Assembly: GCA_007922305.1 (NCBI GenBank)
Contig: ML677374.1
Span: forward strand, 12,363,746-12,427,745
From: Dermatemys mawii
Taxonomy: Eukaryota; Chordata; Testudines; Dermatemydidae
Direction: 5' to 3'
Length of the DNA stretch: 64,000 nucleotides
Part shown: one piece after another, positions 33,766 through 45,820 of the stretch
Position numbering within the stretch: position 1 is the first letter of the stretch
Layout of the letters: every line of letters begins with the position of its first letter
Translations under genes and position numbers: made by a program
Notes under the pieces: generated by a model
What the model saw: only the letters and a program-made list of their open reading frames with translations
Databases searched by the model: none
Told to the model about the DNA's origin: nothing

Positions 33766-34855
33766 CTAATGAGCCTTGATTGCAATGGAAGCTAGCTGCT
33801 CACCTTGTTTAGGAGCTTTTGAAAAACTCAGTAGGTGTCTATCTGCATCTTTAGTACCTTTGTAAATCTGACTCTAAATTATTAATATTGGGGATTTTTA
33901 GCATTGCTCAGTTATTATTGAATATTATTTCCTTGCCCTGGATCTGGGATCCAAAACATTGAGAAAAGCTACTCTCACTAGATTTCCATCTCAATTGCTA
34001 AGGGGCCCCTGGGTAAGCATTCAGACTTTTGAATATGTATCTGAATCAAGCACACACTCCAAAAACTTGTGTGGCTTACATTCCTCCAGTTTCCTCCTTA
34101 CGGACATGCCTAACACCACAGGGTTTGACTTGCTAAATACAAAATAGCTGCTGGACTGTGACATTATCACCAATTCACCAGCTGTTGTTTCTTCAGCTAA
34201 GTTATCTATGGTCTTTTTATGTCAAATAACTGAGTTTGACTTTTTATATTATATCACATCACACTTGCCAAGACCTGTGAATGGAGAATGCAGAATTAAA
34301 AGACCCCACTCTCAACCTAGTGCAGCCTTTTTTTACTGTACATCACTTCAGTAGATTTCAATGCAGAAAGATCAAATGCAATTTTCTGAGCATCTCTCAT
34401 ATTCTATTTATGTTCATGTCCCATCAAATTTACTATAATTAAGTGTATTATAATTATAATTAAGCATGGGTTCCTCAAAATGTATCACCCATGAATTTAT
34501 AATAAATTAAAATGAATAAAATTGGTAATTAAAATCTGATGTGTACTCATGTCTATTACCATCATAATTCCAAGGTCTGCTCAGTTCACAGCTACCAACA
34601 AAGATTTCTATACTATTAGAAAGTCTATAATTGACTTTCCCTGCCAATTTTCTATTGATCAATGCATCATATATATCAGGTTCGCCTTGCTGGGTTATAT
34701 CATTTAAGCCTTGAACCTCCAAGCAGCTGCCCAGGGCATAGCGGGGGCACAATGAGGCTTGCTCTGGATGGGCTGGAAGGAGATTCTACATGGGGCACAA
34801 GGAAACTTGAGTACTCCGTGTAACCTGTGCTAAGTGTCAGCAAGTTTCAAATCCC
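33766..34855. other. No gene seen
   Basis: AT-rich, no named repeat or gene. Confidence 0.5.
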
Positions 34856-34996
34856 TTATTTTATTTTATTTATTTAATATTTAATATTTAAATTTTATTT
34901 AATTTATTTAATATTTAATATTTAAATTTTATTTAATTTAATATTTAGTATTTAAATATTTATTTAAATATTTAATTTATTTAATATTTAATATTT
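34856..34996 (+). repeat. AT-only minisatellite, 34-bp perfect tandem pair
   Basis: Bases 34871-34904 are repeated exactly at 34905-34938 (unit begins TATTTAATATTTAATATTTA), followed by degenerate TTTAATATTTA variants to about 34996. The tract is almost purely A and T and contains many self-complementary TTTAAA/AATATT words. Confidence 0.92.
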
Positions 34997-35329
34997 TCCT
35001 GTATAATTAGAGTAAAAAGCGTTGCACATGGGCAGAAAATGGGCATCTCTGAAGGGAGATGGGGTTAAATGAAATTCTCAGTGTAAGAATAAAGGTGCTT
35101 GCTATGGACTTCCCCCCTAGACTCCATTCCTGATAGTAGCCAGGAATAAATTACTGGCAATACAGCATCATTCTAAGGAATGTTCACCTGCACACTTATC
35201 CTCTACTTTTTCCCTTGCACTTGTATGCATAGCCATCTGTGTTTCTTTATCTGTATCATCTGTTCAACTGTACAATGTATCTGAAATTACCAAAAAATGT
35301 GCTCTTTCCCATAAGAGCTAGAAGGAACC

Positions 35330-35700
35330 TGAAGCATGTCTAAAGCAATAAAAGTACTACAAGTAAAAGGAGATATTTCTTTATATAGTCTACTTAACCT
35401 GTGGAACTCTCTGCCACATATTATCAAGTCAAATAGTTTAGTAAGTTATGGTTTTGTTTGATTGGTGGGCTGTTTTTAAGGATGTCAGGGAGAAAGTTTG
35501 CACAGCTGCAGGTGCAGCTCTAAGATTAAATATTTAAAGGCACTCAATTTTTCTACATCCAGGAATCAGGAAGGAATTTTTCCCTCCCGGTTATGGCACT
35601 GTGCAGTTATACAAGTGCATTACTGAAATGCTCAGTATTGGTTAGAGTAAAAAACACTGGAGATGGACCACTGGCCTACTACTGTACTGCAAAAGAAAAC
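35330..35700 (+). mobile_element. CR1/L3-like 3-prime untranslated fragment
   Basis: ACCTGTGGAACTCTCTGCCAC, TTAGTAAGTTATGG, then a region ending GGAGATGGACCACTGGCCTA, resemble the 3-prime part of a CR1-like LINE. It has been disrupted and is non-coding. Confidence 0.6.
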
Positions 35701-35929
35701 CAACTGATGCGCATGCACCCCATCTAAGGCAACACATTTTAGGAGCACTTCTCCTTCCAGCTCTATACCGCATGCTGGCACACTGTGCTCTGGTGAAGGG
35801 AAGAACTTCCCATGGTTCAGTTCAAATAAGCTTCCAAAAGTTTGGGGTGGAAGGACGCGGGGAGAAAATCGATCCAAGTTACACAACTTCAGATTCAAGA
35901 ATAATGTAGCAGAAGTCGTACTTAGATCC

Positions 35930-36165
35930 ACTTACCACGGTGTCTTCACAGCGGTGAGTCAACTGCTGCCGCTCCCCCGTTGACTCTGCCTGTGTCTCGC
36001 GGAGGCATACAAGAGTTGACGGGAGACTGCTCAGTGGTCGATTTATTGCGTCTAGATTAAATGTGATAAATCGATCTCCGATGGATTGATCGCTACCCGC
36101 CAATCCATCCCTAACCACACCGCATGTCTCACTGCCTAGCACTAAGTGACAGTCTGATGGGCCGC
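35930..36165. mobile_element. Diverged fold-back element with TCGAT-rich interior
   Basis: GGTGAGTCAACTGCTGCCGC, CCCCCGTTGACTCTGCCTG, GTCGATTTATTGCGTCTAGA, GATAAATCGATCTCCGATGG and ATTGATCGCTACCCGCCAAT match a common turtle repeat of this type. CpG content is high relative to the surroundings, as expected of that family. Boundaries are approximate. Confidence 0.65.
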
Positions 36166-36214
36166 ATGATCTAAAATACATGGCACTGGACTGTCAGTCC
36201 TGTTCCTTAGTTAT

Positions 36215-36310
36215 TATTGCTATTATCATAGAACATAGGAGCCTCCGTCACTGACCAGAGGAGCATTGTGCTAGGTGCTGTACACTCAGGAAACAATGCA
36301 AGTTCTTAGC
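36215..36310 (-). repeat. MIR/L2-type tail, antisense
   Basis: TTATTATTGCTATTATCATAG, GAGCATTGTGCTAGGTGCTG and TACACTCAGGAAACAATGC fit the tail of the MIR/L2-like family read in antisense. Confidence 0.7.
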
Positions 36311-36317
36311 TCTTCAC

Positions 36318-36440
36318 TGCCCTGTGATCTTGAGCAGGTCTGTTCCTCTCTCACCCCTGTACCTGCTATCTAGACTACAAGCTCTTCAAAGATGGGACTC
36401 TTACTATGTGTTTGTACTGCAGCTAACACAATGGAACCCC
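36318..36440 (+). repeat. MIR/L2-type fragment, sense
   Basis: CCCTGTGATCTTGAGCAGGTC, then CTAGACTACAAGCTCTTCAA, AGATGGGACTC and CAGCTAACACAATGG give the sense order of the same family. The two adjacent opposite copies form an inverted pair. Confidence 0.7.
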
Positions 36441-37087
36441 TATACAGCAACATAATACAATTAATGGCAACAACAGATTTGAATCTGATTTTTAAAATTC
36501 AAAACACAAAGTCATTAGCAACGCCACTCCCTTGCAGGGACCTGCTCGTACCTGGAGGGAAGGACTGGACAGGTCTGATTTCACTTCCAAATTTTCCTTT
36601 CCAGTCAATGGCAGACTCTTTCATCATGATGCTCTGAATCTCTCACACCAACACCGCTCCACCCAGAAACACTTTTTTCCCTATGTTGGCTTTGGGGAGA
36701 GCTTTTAACTGCTACCCATCACAATGAGCATGAGTTTTTCCCGGCACCACGGGGCCTGGCTGAAAGCAAAGTCGCACAGAAGACGATACCTCTCAGCATC
36801 ATCAACTAAATGTAACTGGAGTTCAGTTAAGCCATTTCGCTCTTTAAGGTGCCTTGTTCTAAGGCAAGTTATTTTCCCCGATGAATCTCTGCTCCCATCA
36901 GAAAAAAACCTAAACACGTTAAATCACACTGGCCCTACAGGGAACGCAGGTGATATGCTCTTTCAGAACAAGCTTTTTATTTTCAGATTCATCGGAGGCA
37001 GCACTTGAATGCATAAATGAAAGGGGCTGTTCTGAGTCTGAGTAAGCAGATTGTCTTCATTCCTTGTGGCATTAGGATGGATTTAAC

Positions 37088-37132
<45 letters not shown>

Positions 37133-39329
37133 GGAAGGAGCAACTCCATAGCAATTTACCTGTGCACACAACACAGACTACACCAACTCAAAGCACCACT
37201 GCTCCATTACTTGCTGGGTACAGAGATTTGACATTGGAGTAAAGAGGCTACACGAGGAGAAATTTCAAGATCCACACCACAGTTCAGGGCATCTACCCCT
37301 GTAGGCCTCTTCGCTCATCAAGCAAGGGCACCCACAGTGCCTCATTTGTAATGAAAGAGGTGCCAAGGCCCAAGCAGTTTTTACACATTCATAATGGATG
37401 CAGCAAGCCCACAGGCGACAGGGCTATGAACTGCCAGGGCTCAACCTAGGCCTCACATTTCCAACCTACCTTACACCTGACTTCTGCTATTCTATTATTG
37501 GGTTCCTCTTGAACAGAGACTCTAAATCATGTTGAATTCTCCAGAAATTCTCATCTATTCAGCAGCTCCTTCCGAATCACATCTTCCTCAGTCCCAGTGT
37601 GGCCACAATTGGCAATAAAGGCTGTGTTTAGCTAGGTTGGGAACAAGAAAACCATGGATTGGATGTAGTCTGAATCTACTTCATATTACTAAGTGCTTCT
37701 TTACTTCACAGGCCAATATAGTTCTGCACAAATAGGAATTAAGAGACTCATTAGGTCCACCTGTTGTTGGAAACCAACTACTTCTTATTGTTGATTTTCT
37801 TTAAGTGTATTTACCTGATCAGAAGTTGGAGACATTAGCCACAACTCTGTCAATACAGAGCTGTTCCCTCTCATGCTCTGTCCAGTCCAACACTATAAAT
37901 CAGTAAAACACAATAAAAGCAACTTTGTCCAAGCCTATATACCAGCAAGACAAAAATATTACCTATAAACAGAGCCGGGGGAAAAAAGCAGACACATGGA
38001 GAGGCAGCTAGTAAATTCATCAGCTATTACCATAAGAAAATTTTTGTTCAGTAACTCAGGCATAGCTCTTGACCGTACAGGGCTGGAGAAGGAGAGAAAA
38101 GACAACAACCAGCTCCACTCAGCCTACTAGGTCAGCTATAGCTATTCATAGCCAAAATAAAATTTTAAAGCTTCTAATTATGCCATGTAATTTTCCCTTT
38201 TATGCCATTTCCTGACACCATAAAAGAAGGTGGAGTTCAAATATAATTTCCTTCCATATGGGAATATACTTAATGGTTTCTTGTTACATATTCTGTTTAT
38301 CTCACAAGTATTTAACCAATAATTCATAATTTACCAGAACAAGATTCTGTTTGCACAGATTGCTAACAGATTTGTGTGCTAGAGACTTCATAATCAATTT
38401 GAATGTTGCTGGCTCCTTCTAAAGTGTCTTCTGCACCTAGTTAGATGGTTAAAAAAAAATGACTCAGACACACTAATTCTAGATCATCAGTGTAAAAAAA
38501 ATATCACATGGGTCCTCTGCTACTTACATGCGTAAATTTAACGCCCCTGGATTTATTTGCATGCCTATCCCACTGTTTTTATTAGCAGCGCTTCAGAATG
38601 CAGGCAGGCTCAGTGGCTTTCATTAGGGAAGTTGCAATAAAAATCTCAATGGTCACTTGTTCCATACTATCAAAAGCAGGTGAAACCCCAGAGCAATAGA
38701 GAAGGTGAAGGAGGGATTAATGACTCTTTACATGAATTAGTCAGCACTCTTTACCATTCCAACAGGGAGAAAGGAGCCGGGCAGTAGCTGAATCTAACAA
38801 AGAATGTAAATACGCTACTATTTATTCACAAACCATTAGTCCCTTCCTCCAACAAAAAGCATAGGAGAAAGACCAAACCCATGTGTACTTGATATCAGTC
38901 ACTTCTACTTTTTAAAACTCTCCAGTCCCTTTCACTGTATATACTAAAGTAAACACTAGAAGTTAAATGTGACTATAAGCAGTGCTGGAAATAGGTTACA
39001 TGGCCTCTTGGGACAAGATATGCACCCAATTAAGCATACTTTAGAGTAAGTCCAGATTTGACACAAATCATTTTTTCACTAAACTTGTGCCTCGTGAAGC
39101 TCAGACACTGTGCAGAGAAATGAGGCAGGGTTGCCTACTGAGGTGAAATTCTGGTTCCACTGAAGTCCTAGCAGATCTCTCACTGACTTCAACAGAGCCA
39201 GGATTTCACCCTCTACTGGGGACGAGTACTGCTGGCTCATTCACGGCAGTTCCTGTAGTCCATTCTGTGAGTAAGACTGATGTCCACAGCACACTTGTAC
39301 ACATTCACTGCAAAACTCGTATGGTATGT
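36441..39329. other. No gene seen; candidate conserved stretch at 38545-38650
   Basis: The longest quiet stretch so far. Short open frames on both strands at 36705-37008 lack a recognised domain. An interval near 38545-38650 with ATTTATTTGCATGCCTATCC and ATTAGCAGCGCTTCAGAATG has non-repeat character. A (CT)n microsatellite is at 37094-37129. Confidence 0.5.
37094..37129 (+). repeat. (CT)18 microsatellite
   Basis: An uninterrupted run of 36 bases of alternating C and T. Confidence 0.97.
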
Positions 39330-39334
39330 AGTGA

Positions 39335-39590
39335 GTGAGGAAGGGGTCCAGTGGAAGAGAAGGTCTTATGCTTAAGGAATTGGAAGCGGACCCAGAAGAG
39401 CTGGGGTTTCTTCCTGATCCCGTCACTGGCTTCCCATGTGAGTTTGGGCAAGGCCACTTAAATTTTCCTGTGCCTCCATTTTGCATTTGTAAAATGGTGA
39501 TGATAATACTTCCCCAGTGCACAGAAATGTGGTGACGACTAATTCATTACGTGAACGGTTTAAATACTATAATGATGAGTGCAGGGTTTG
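39335..39590 (+). repeat. MIR/CORE-SINE, sense
   Basis: AGCTGGGGTTTCTTCCTGAT, GTTTGGGCAAGGCCACTTAA, TGTGCCTCCATTTTGCATTTG, TAAAATGGTGATGATAATAC follow the sense MIR order. Confidence 0.88.
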
Positions 39591-39700
39591 GATAATGTGC
39601 TGTAAATAAGGCATATGGCCACACAGTAACTTATTAGAATGACAAGAAATAATAAACAGTTACCTCATTCAGTGACACCATCCATTTTGCGCATCAAGGC

Positions 39701-39830
39701 ACTGATACTGCAAAGAGTTCAGCACTCTGGCCCCAATCCAGCAAAGCACTTAAGCAAGCAGGCAGCCCCCTGCTAGTAGTTCCACTACTGGGTCAGGACC
39801 AGGGTGTTGAGCACCTTGCAGGATCAAGTC
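39701..39830. mobile_element. Palindromic fold-back repeat (MITE)
   Basis: The left ACTGATACTGCAAAGAGTTC, AGCACTCTGG is mirrored by CCAGGGTGTTGAGCACC, TTGCAGGATCAAGT. About 130 bp and non-coding. Confidence 0.78.
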
Positions 39831-41590
39831 ATAAATGAGGCAGGTGTCCCCTTCTGTGGAAACAATATTATGAGACCACATAATAAAAGACTGCATTGTA
39901 ATGCATACACAGGAGGATAGAGTTAAGGTTGCAGAGGCAGCCTTAACTGTTATTCCTCATTTTTGAGGGTTCCACTTTGCAACCTTAAAGATTTTTAAAA
40001 TGTAGACGGATTAGCTAGCTGGCTTTGTGTATGAGCATGACAATGACAATAGAACAGGTAACATCCTAAAACCAAAGGGAATCTCAAAAGAAATGTGTAT
40101 CTATCAAAGAAAACAATAAGGCATGCTTCGTACTGTAAAACCATTGAACTACTATATCCAGTTACATTCAAGGACATTAACTACAGTTGTCATGAGCTCT
40201 AGGAAGATTGTTGCTAATTTCATTGGATTTACAAGCATGTTCTGTGCATATTACACCAGTCATCTCTCATCCTCCTATTTCCTGGGCAGCAGTTACTTCT
40301 TGGCACACATCCAGTATTTTCCCCCCTAATTCAACTAAAATCCAGGTGCCTCTAGATACAGAGAAAAAGTCACTAAACATATCTGTTTATGATTTTATCT
40401 CCCACCTAATTACAGCTGAAATAATATAATAAGATTTGCTCTCTCTGCTTGAGTCTGACATATTTAATAGATTATTCAATATTGGTTTATCCAGCTATGT
40501 CAGAATGACAGCACCACTTAATGTTAATCAGAGGTTGTATGCGAGCATCAATGTTAAGCTTTGCACAGCTCCACTGAATTATTAGAGTTGTGAGACACCG
40601 TCAATATGTTTTGATCTCTGTGTCAAATGAATTTGGTTACTTGTTAATTTCCTCCCTTTATCTTTCGTTGCTGTTTAATTGTTTTGTCATCTGTGTATAT
40701 GCTGCTCTACCTAATTGTAATACTGGATGTTTCGGCAAATCAGAAGACACAGTGAGATAGGCAGTGAGATAGGCATCACTGCAGATCAGATAGTCTCTGT
40801 TTCTCTGCCTACCACCAACACAAGCGTGGATAAATCTTAAAAGTCCTGTTTTACTTCCCAGGGAGCCATTACATTATAATTCTGATGATGACAAAGTTAC
40901 AAAAAACATGATCAAACAAACAGGGTTCTGACACCCAACTGTGAGAAAGTCCTGAGTTTAATCTGCAATTCTCCATCAAGTACAGTCAGCCTGTAGGATT
41001 CACTACCCAAGGAGACCAGAGTCAAATAACGTTGATAGAGCAGGACTGTTTGTTGTAGAGATTTATTCTTCAGAACCTAAATTGATTGCGTGGGTCAGGA
41101 AGGAATCGCTTTCTCAAACCCATGTGCGCACACTCAACATTTGGCTACGTACATTACTGAGGTAAGGGTAAGCTAGGGCTTTCCCGGAGCAGAAAGTGTA
41201 TGTCGCCGCAGAAGGATATTGGACTTGGACAAATGGTCTGACTGGTATGAAAAATTCTATATTCTTTAATCTACTCCATTGTGCAGTTCTGGAATTCTAC
41301 CTTGGGGTCCAATCCAAATCCCACTGAGTCAATGGCAATCCATAACTGGCATCAATTATGGAAAGAACATGCCCACGATGAGCCTCCATCACATACACGG
41401 GGCAATTTCTAAAACCAATATGGTGCTTTAGCCATCATCTTCCTAGCTCCAGTTTCGACTTGTCTGCTTTTGCAAATTTAACTTGGATCATTGCCAGTGA
41501 CTTAACTCACTTTAATTAAAACAACAAGTGTGTGAAATCAGAGCTCCGATTCTCCATTTCCCTAAATTTAGAGTACATGGAGAGATCTGT
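39831..41590. other. No gene seen; candidate conserved stretch at 40430-40750
   Basis: The 40430-40750 interval is non-repetitive, AT-rich and dense in TTAAT, TAATTGT and TGTTTAATTGTTTTGTCATC words, the look of a developmental conserved non-coding element. No frame is convincing. Confidence 0.5.
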
Positions 41591-41599
41591 GTAATGAGC

Positions 41600-42880
41600 T
41601 GGAGAAGGAACGGGATATGTGGAAGGTCCAGGCTCTGACTGCTAGTGCCCAGGTGGCTTCCCTCTCTGTAGCCGCAGTGCAGATGGTGGCAGCAGAGGAG
41701 GAGTGGGAGCGGGTGGAAGTAGAGAATGCCGCTCTCAGCCAGGCAGTGACCTGCCTGAAGGATCTGGTCCTGGAGGGATCTGCCCGGGAAAACGGGGCCC
41801 GGGGGACCTATTCAACCTGGGTCGCTGCTGTTGGGCTGAAAGCCCAAGGAGGTGTGATTGGATGATGATTGGAATAGGGATATCTGGTACGATCCAGATC
41901 CCCCGGATCTGGACCCCAGATGGCTGGATCCCAGGCACCATGTTGTGGCAGTTCGGAGGGTGGTCTGGACCTATGGGCCTCCGCCCACAGGGGGTGGGGC
42001 AGCCCCAAGTACTGGACACACTGTGGCAGAGACCGAATTGACTCCTGCACAAGCAATAGAGTTAGCAAAAACCCTTGGTGGCCCCTCGCGCTCCGGGTTC
42101 AGCAGGTGGGCCTGCAATATGGTGACCCTGTGTTTGGATCAGGGACTGAACCTAGCTGAGACCTGACGGATGTTAAAAGCCGCATCTGGGTTGGGAGGAG
42201 ATTTAGCAGGGGCGGCTCGGCAGCAAGCCGGTCATGCCGCCCACAATAGTATCTTTGATATGTTGGCAGGGATGGCACCTGCCGTGGGCAGCGTGCGTTG
42301 CTGGCAGAGCTTGTCTCAGCAGCTGCTGCGCCGGGGAAAGACACCGTGCGGTGCGTAGAGAGAATGGTTCTCCTGGCAGGCTCGTGTGGCCGGGGTGTGG
42401 CAGCCACAGCGGGATGGCAGGTACCCCCGACCATAGCTCAAATAGCCCTGACTCCAGAGGGATTGAGGCTGATTGCCCAGGGTCTCCCAGTCCACGTACA
42501 GCAGGCAGTCGGGAGGTGGAGACCCGGGGAACCCACAGATGTGGAAGCCCTGCTGGACGCAGTCCGGCAGGCTGCTCTCATCACCCCGCCTGTGCCACAA
42601 CCACCAGTGGTCAAGGCTTCTAAGGCGGCAGTGGACCACAGAAACCCCAGGAGACCAGAGCCTCGGTTTGGAAACCCCGGCGGGCAGTCCGGCCTGCGGA
42701 GTAACCTCTGGCGGGTTTTGCTGGAACAGGGAAAGGTGCCATGTGCTCTCTCTCTCTCTCAAGCTTGTACCTCCCAAGAAGGCCCTTCGCTCAGACCACC
42801 TGAGTTGCATTCCATCTGCCTTGGGAAGATTTACCCTCATCACACCATTCATTGCTGTGCTGTAGGACACTTACCCTGAA
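41600..42880 (+). pseudogene. Degenerate retroelement gag-like remnant
   Basis: Three consecutive plus-strand segments carry protein-like sequence in changing frames: a charged, alanine-rich, probably coiled-coil segment (41617-41865), a continuation in another frame with an in-frame TGA at 42164-42166 (41858-42358), and a last segment back in the first frame (42298-42879). The last holds a GWQVPP-TIAQIALTPEG stretch followed by proline- and arginine-rich sequence, reminiscent of a retroviral or LTR-retrotransposon gag. No protease, reverse transcriptase or envelope part is seen, and no zinc knuckle is identifiable. It is too damaged to be functional and the retroviral class is not resolved. 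GC content is well above the flanks, which supports a foreign origin. Confidence 0.65.
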
Positions 42881-43074
42881 AGATCCTGACACCTCCAGTG
42901 CTATGCCTGCCCTGGGAGTATGAGTATGAGAGTGTGAGTGTGACCTGACCCCCCCTCACCCCTGCCTTCTTTGGAACTTAGATATCAATGTAATAAATGT
43001 GCTGCTTTCTGCCAAACTCTGGTGGGTCATTAATCCTCCCTAAGCTTAGTAGCTGGCCCAAATTTGGGGTAACA
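42861..43074 (+). mobile_element. Probable 3-prime LTR end of the same retroelement
   Basis: The interval starts TGTAGGACAC, contains AATAAA in GTAATAAATGTGCTG (near 42993), then a T/G-rich part, and ends GGGGTAACA (43066-43074). TG...CA ends, a polyadenylation signal and position after the gag remnant fit an LTR. The start is a guess, there is no visible polypurine tract before it, and the matching left LTR is not in the window. Confidence 0.45.
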
Positions 43075-44075
43075 ATCTGAGGTTGGTTCCGATCTGCTGA
43101 CCCAGTCACACAACAGTCAGATTTTAGATCCTCCTCCGGATGCATGCACAGCAAGTACTATGGATTAAGTTCCAGTTTGGGCCCATCTCCAATTTTAATG
43201 TAATTGATATTAAAAGCATTGGCAGCTGACATCTGAAGACAAGATGAAAGATAATACAGCTTGATCCATGTCGCTGTCATTATCTTTGAGAAATGTCAGA
43301 CAAACCAACACATGGCTCATCCATCAAGAGGCTCTCTTTGGATTGACTGGCAGACAGTTTTACACACTTTCCGCTAGCTCAGGCTTCCTGTACAGTCAAT
43401 GTAACCTAAAATATTCCCCCATCCCCATCTTCACTATTTACTACATAAGAATTGGTGAATACTAAATACTCTGGCTTACGTACAAACAAGTCTAAAAATT
43501 TCGTTGAAGGGGTACTGGCAAATATAGGCACAATTTTTAGGCTTGGCTAAAAATAATGGGATAGAAGATGACCTATTTTTTACCTAACACTTAACATGAA
43601 TCGTTTTAACTTAAATATCCCCCTATAGCACTGGGAACAACTATATACTAGTGGGAAGGAACAAGCAACTTTTGTGATCAATACAGGGTTTGTTTTCATC
43701 TGTTTTTAAACCATCAGTGCACCCACTGCTCTAACATCTGGATGTCTAATGTAAATTTCGCACACTAGATGTAAATCTGACAACAATATACAGCTCCTAC
43801 TCTATCACCTCCATCACCCTAAGAAACTCACTCCAGCAATTATCTCTTGTCAGACAATTGCTCAGTCAAAAGGAAGCACCTTCCACAGCACTGAGTCAAA
43901 ATCAAACACTGTTTACAGGTTGATCCTGTATGTTTATGGCAAACTTTACTAATGTGTACAGTCTCATTGAGTTCAATAAGACAACTTACGTGAATAAAGT
44001 TATTAATAAAAATAAGAAGGATCAGGCCTAACACAAAAAATTAGAGTTTGCGAAATTTGCAGATTGAATAACCTG
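43075..44075. other. No gene seen
   Basis: Unassigned, no recognised repeat. Confidence 0.5.
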
Positions 44076-44260
44076 GGTCAAGGTTTTCAAAAGTGGTTAG
44101 TGATTTTTGGGTGCCCCGCTTGACACCTTAAAAAGCCTTATTTTCTGAAATAACTGAGCACCTGCCCCATAAAAATTAGACCCCTTGTGAAGGGCATCAA
44201 TTTGGTCTCCTAAAAACTGAGCCACCTAAAAATCACCGGTCACTTTTGAGAACATTAGCC
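44076..44260. mobile_element. Fold-back element (MITE)
   Basis: Left arm GGTCAAGGTTTTCAAAAGTG, GTTAGTGATTTTTGGGTGCC is mirrored by GCCACCTAAAAATCACCGGT, CACTTTTGAGAACATTAGCC over about 40 bp with some mismatches. Non-coding. Confidence 0.8.
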
Positions 44261-45534
44261 TCAGAGCATTATCCTGAAATCCTTACTCACGTGATCTGTG
44301 CCATCAAACTCAACTGCTACTGGTAACACAAGTAAGGTTTGGGGTATTTTGTTTTAGTAAGTTGTCTTTTTGTGGTCTCTGATTAAGAAAAAAAAATTGC
44401 AAGCAGCCTTTAGGGATCAATTCTGTACACCACACTAACACTAATCACTTGAATGCATGGATACCAACCAGGGGAAAAACCAACTGACTCTCTAGAGGCT
44501 ACTGTTGAACATACAACTTTGAAAAAAGCATCCAATAGTCTGTTTTCTGGCTTTGTTATCAAATGACAACAACATGTTCCACAAAAAAAACGCAAAAATA
44601 CACAAGTCTGTAAGCATAAGAACAGTAATTTCTTATTTTCAAAGGATTGCAACAAAGCACACTACATTCCATGAGTGGTGCTTTAAAACCAATCAGTCTC
44701 ATGAACGCACGAGTCGCTGATACTGGCCTCAAACAAATTATTTCTTCCTCCTCATTGTACAAAAAAAGAAAAGGGATGGATCCTCCGTACGAGTGTCACA
44801 TAGCTGATCAATGAAATGGAATTGCTGCATATCACAATAATGGCAAGTAACGCGTTTAACAAGGGAATATTTCTATTCAAAAATGGATATCATATAAACA
44901 TGTGTCAGGCTGTAAAAGAATGTACACATGAATATTTAAACAACTTTTTTCCTACACACATGTAACCCTGCTTACAGCAAAATTTGTGCTGAATCTTAAT
45001 TGCCTTTAAAGCTAATAGATGAAATACCCCTCTAGTAATCTATTCATCTCTCTTCTCCCCCTCACTCAAACACACAAAAATCTACCTACTCTCCCCTTGA
45101 ATCCCCTGTCACCATAGGAACCCCTTGGTAATAAAATATTATTCTCAACAGCAGCAGCAGTCCTGTCACGGGCACTTCAGCTACAGAGTCACCGCTGAGA
45201 TTCCAGGCACTCACACTGGGTATTGTGGACCAGTAATTACATCATTACACAAATCCACTTCACAGCATCTCAGGAGATTGCTGTCCAGCCTCTGAAAAGG
45301 GCTCAGGATCTTCCCAATTTCAGCAGGATTGTTCAGACTGCAGCCAAGAAAGCAACTAAAGAGAATGTGGCTAATAAAACCATCTGTTATTGCTCTGCAT
45401 GCATATGAAGAGAGAACAGTCAGGGGCCAGAATCCAGTGGGGACCCACAAGGGAACTGATCCAACAGTAGATGGCTTTCCATTCGCTTTGGGTCAGTTAG
45501 GCAAACAATAGAAATAACTAATTATTACTTTTAT
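44261..45534. other. No gene seen
   Basis: Unassigned AT-rich DNA. Confidence 0.5.
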
Positions 45535-45820
45535 TCATTATTCATTCATTCAGTAGTGCATAAGGGGCCACAGAGCATAAAAGTCCCTACTCCAAAGAGC
45601 TTACAAGTCTTTTTTCATCTGAGGTTCACAAAGCACATTACAAACGTTTAAAAAGGAGGCCACAATACCTTGGTCAGATATGTAATTATGTTCATGTTAC
45701 AGAAGGGAAAACTGAGACAAAGAGGAGCACATTTGCCCAAGGTGACTCAACAGATCACTAGCACTGTGTGGAACAGAACCCGTCATCCTGCTCAGACAGC
45801 TAAATCATACTGTTTCCCAC
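45535..45820 (-). repeat. MIR/L2-type SINE fragment
   Basis: TTCATCTGAGGTTCACAAAG, CACATTACAAACG, then ATGTTACAGAAGGGAAAACTG, AGACAAAGAGGAGCACATTT, GCCCAAGGTGACTCAACAG in antisense MIR order. Confidence 0.82.

Noticed and set aside
36705..37008. Overlapping sense and antisense frames
   Set aside because: Neither strand shows a domain I recognise. Could be conserved non-coding, but there is no evidence of a gene.
42316..42870. 184-codon minus-strand open frame
   Set aside because: It is the antisense shadow of the gag-like remnant, which has the better protein-like content on the plus strand.
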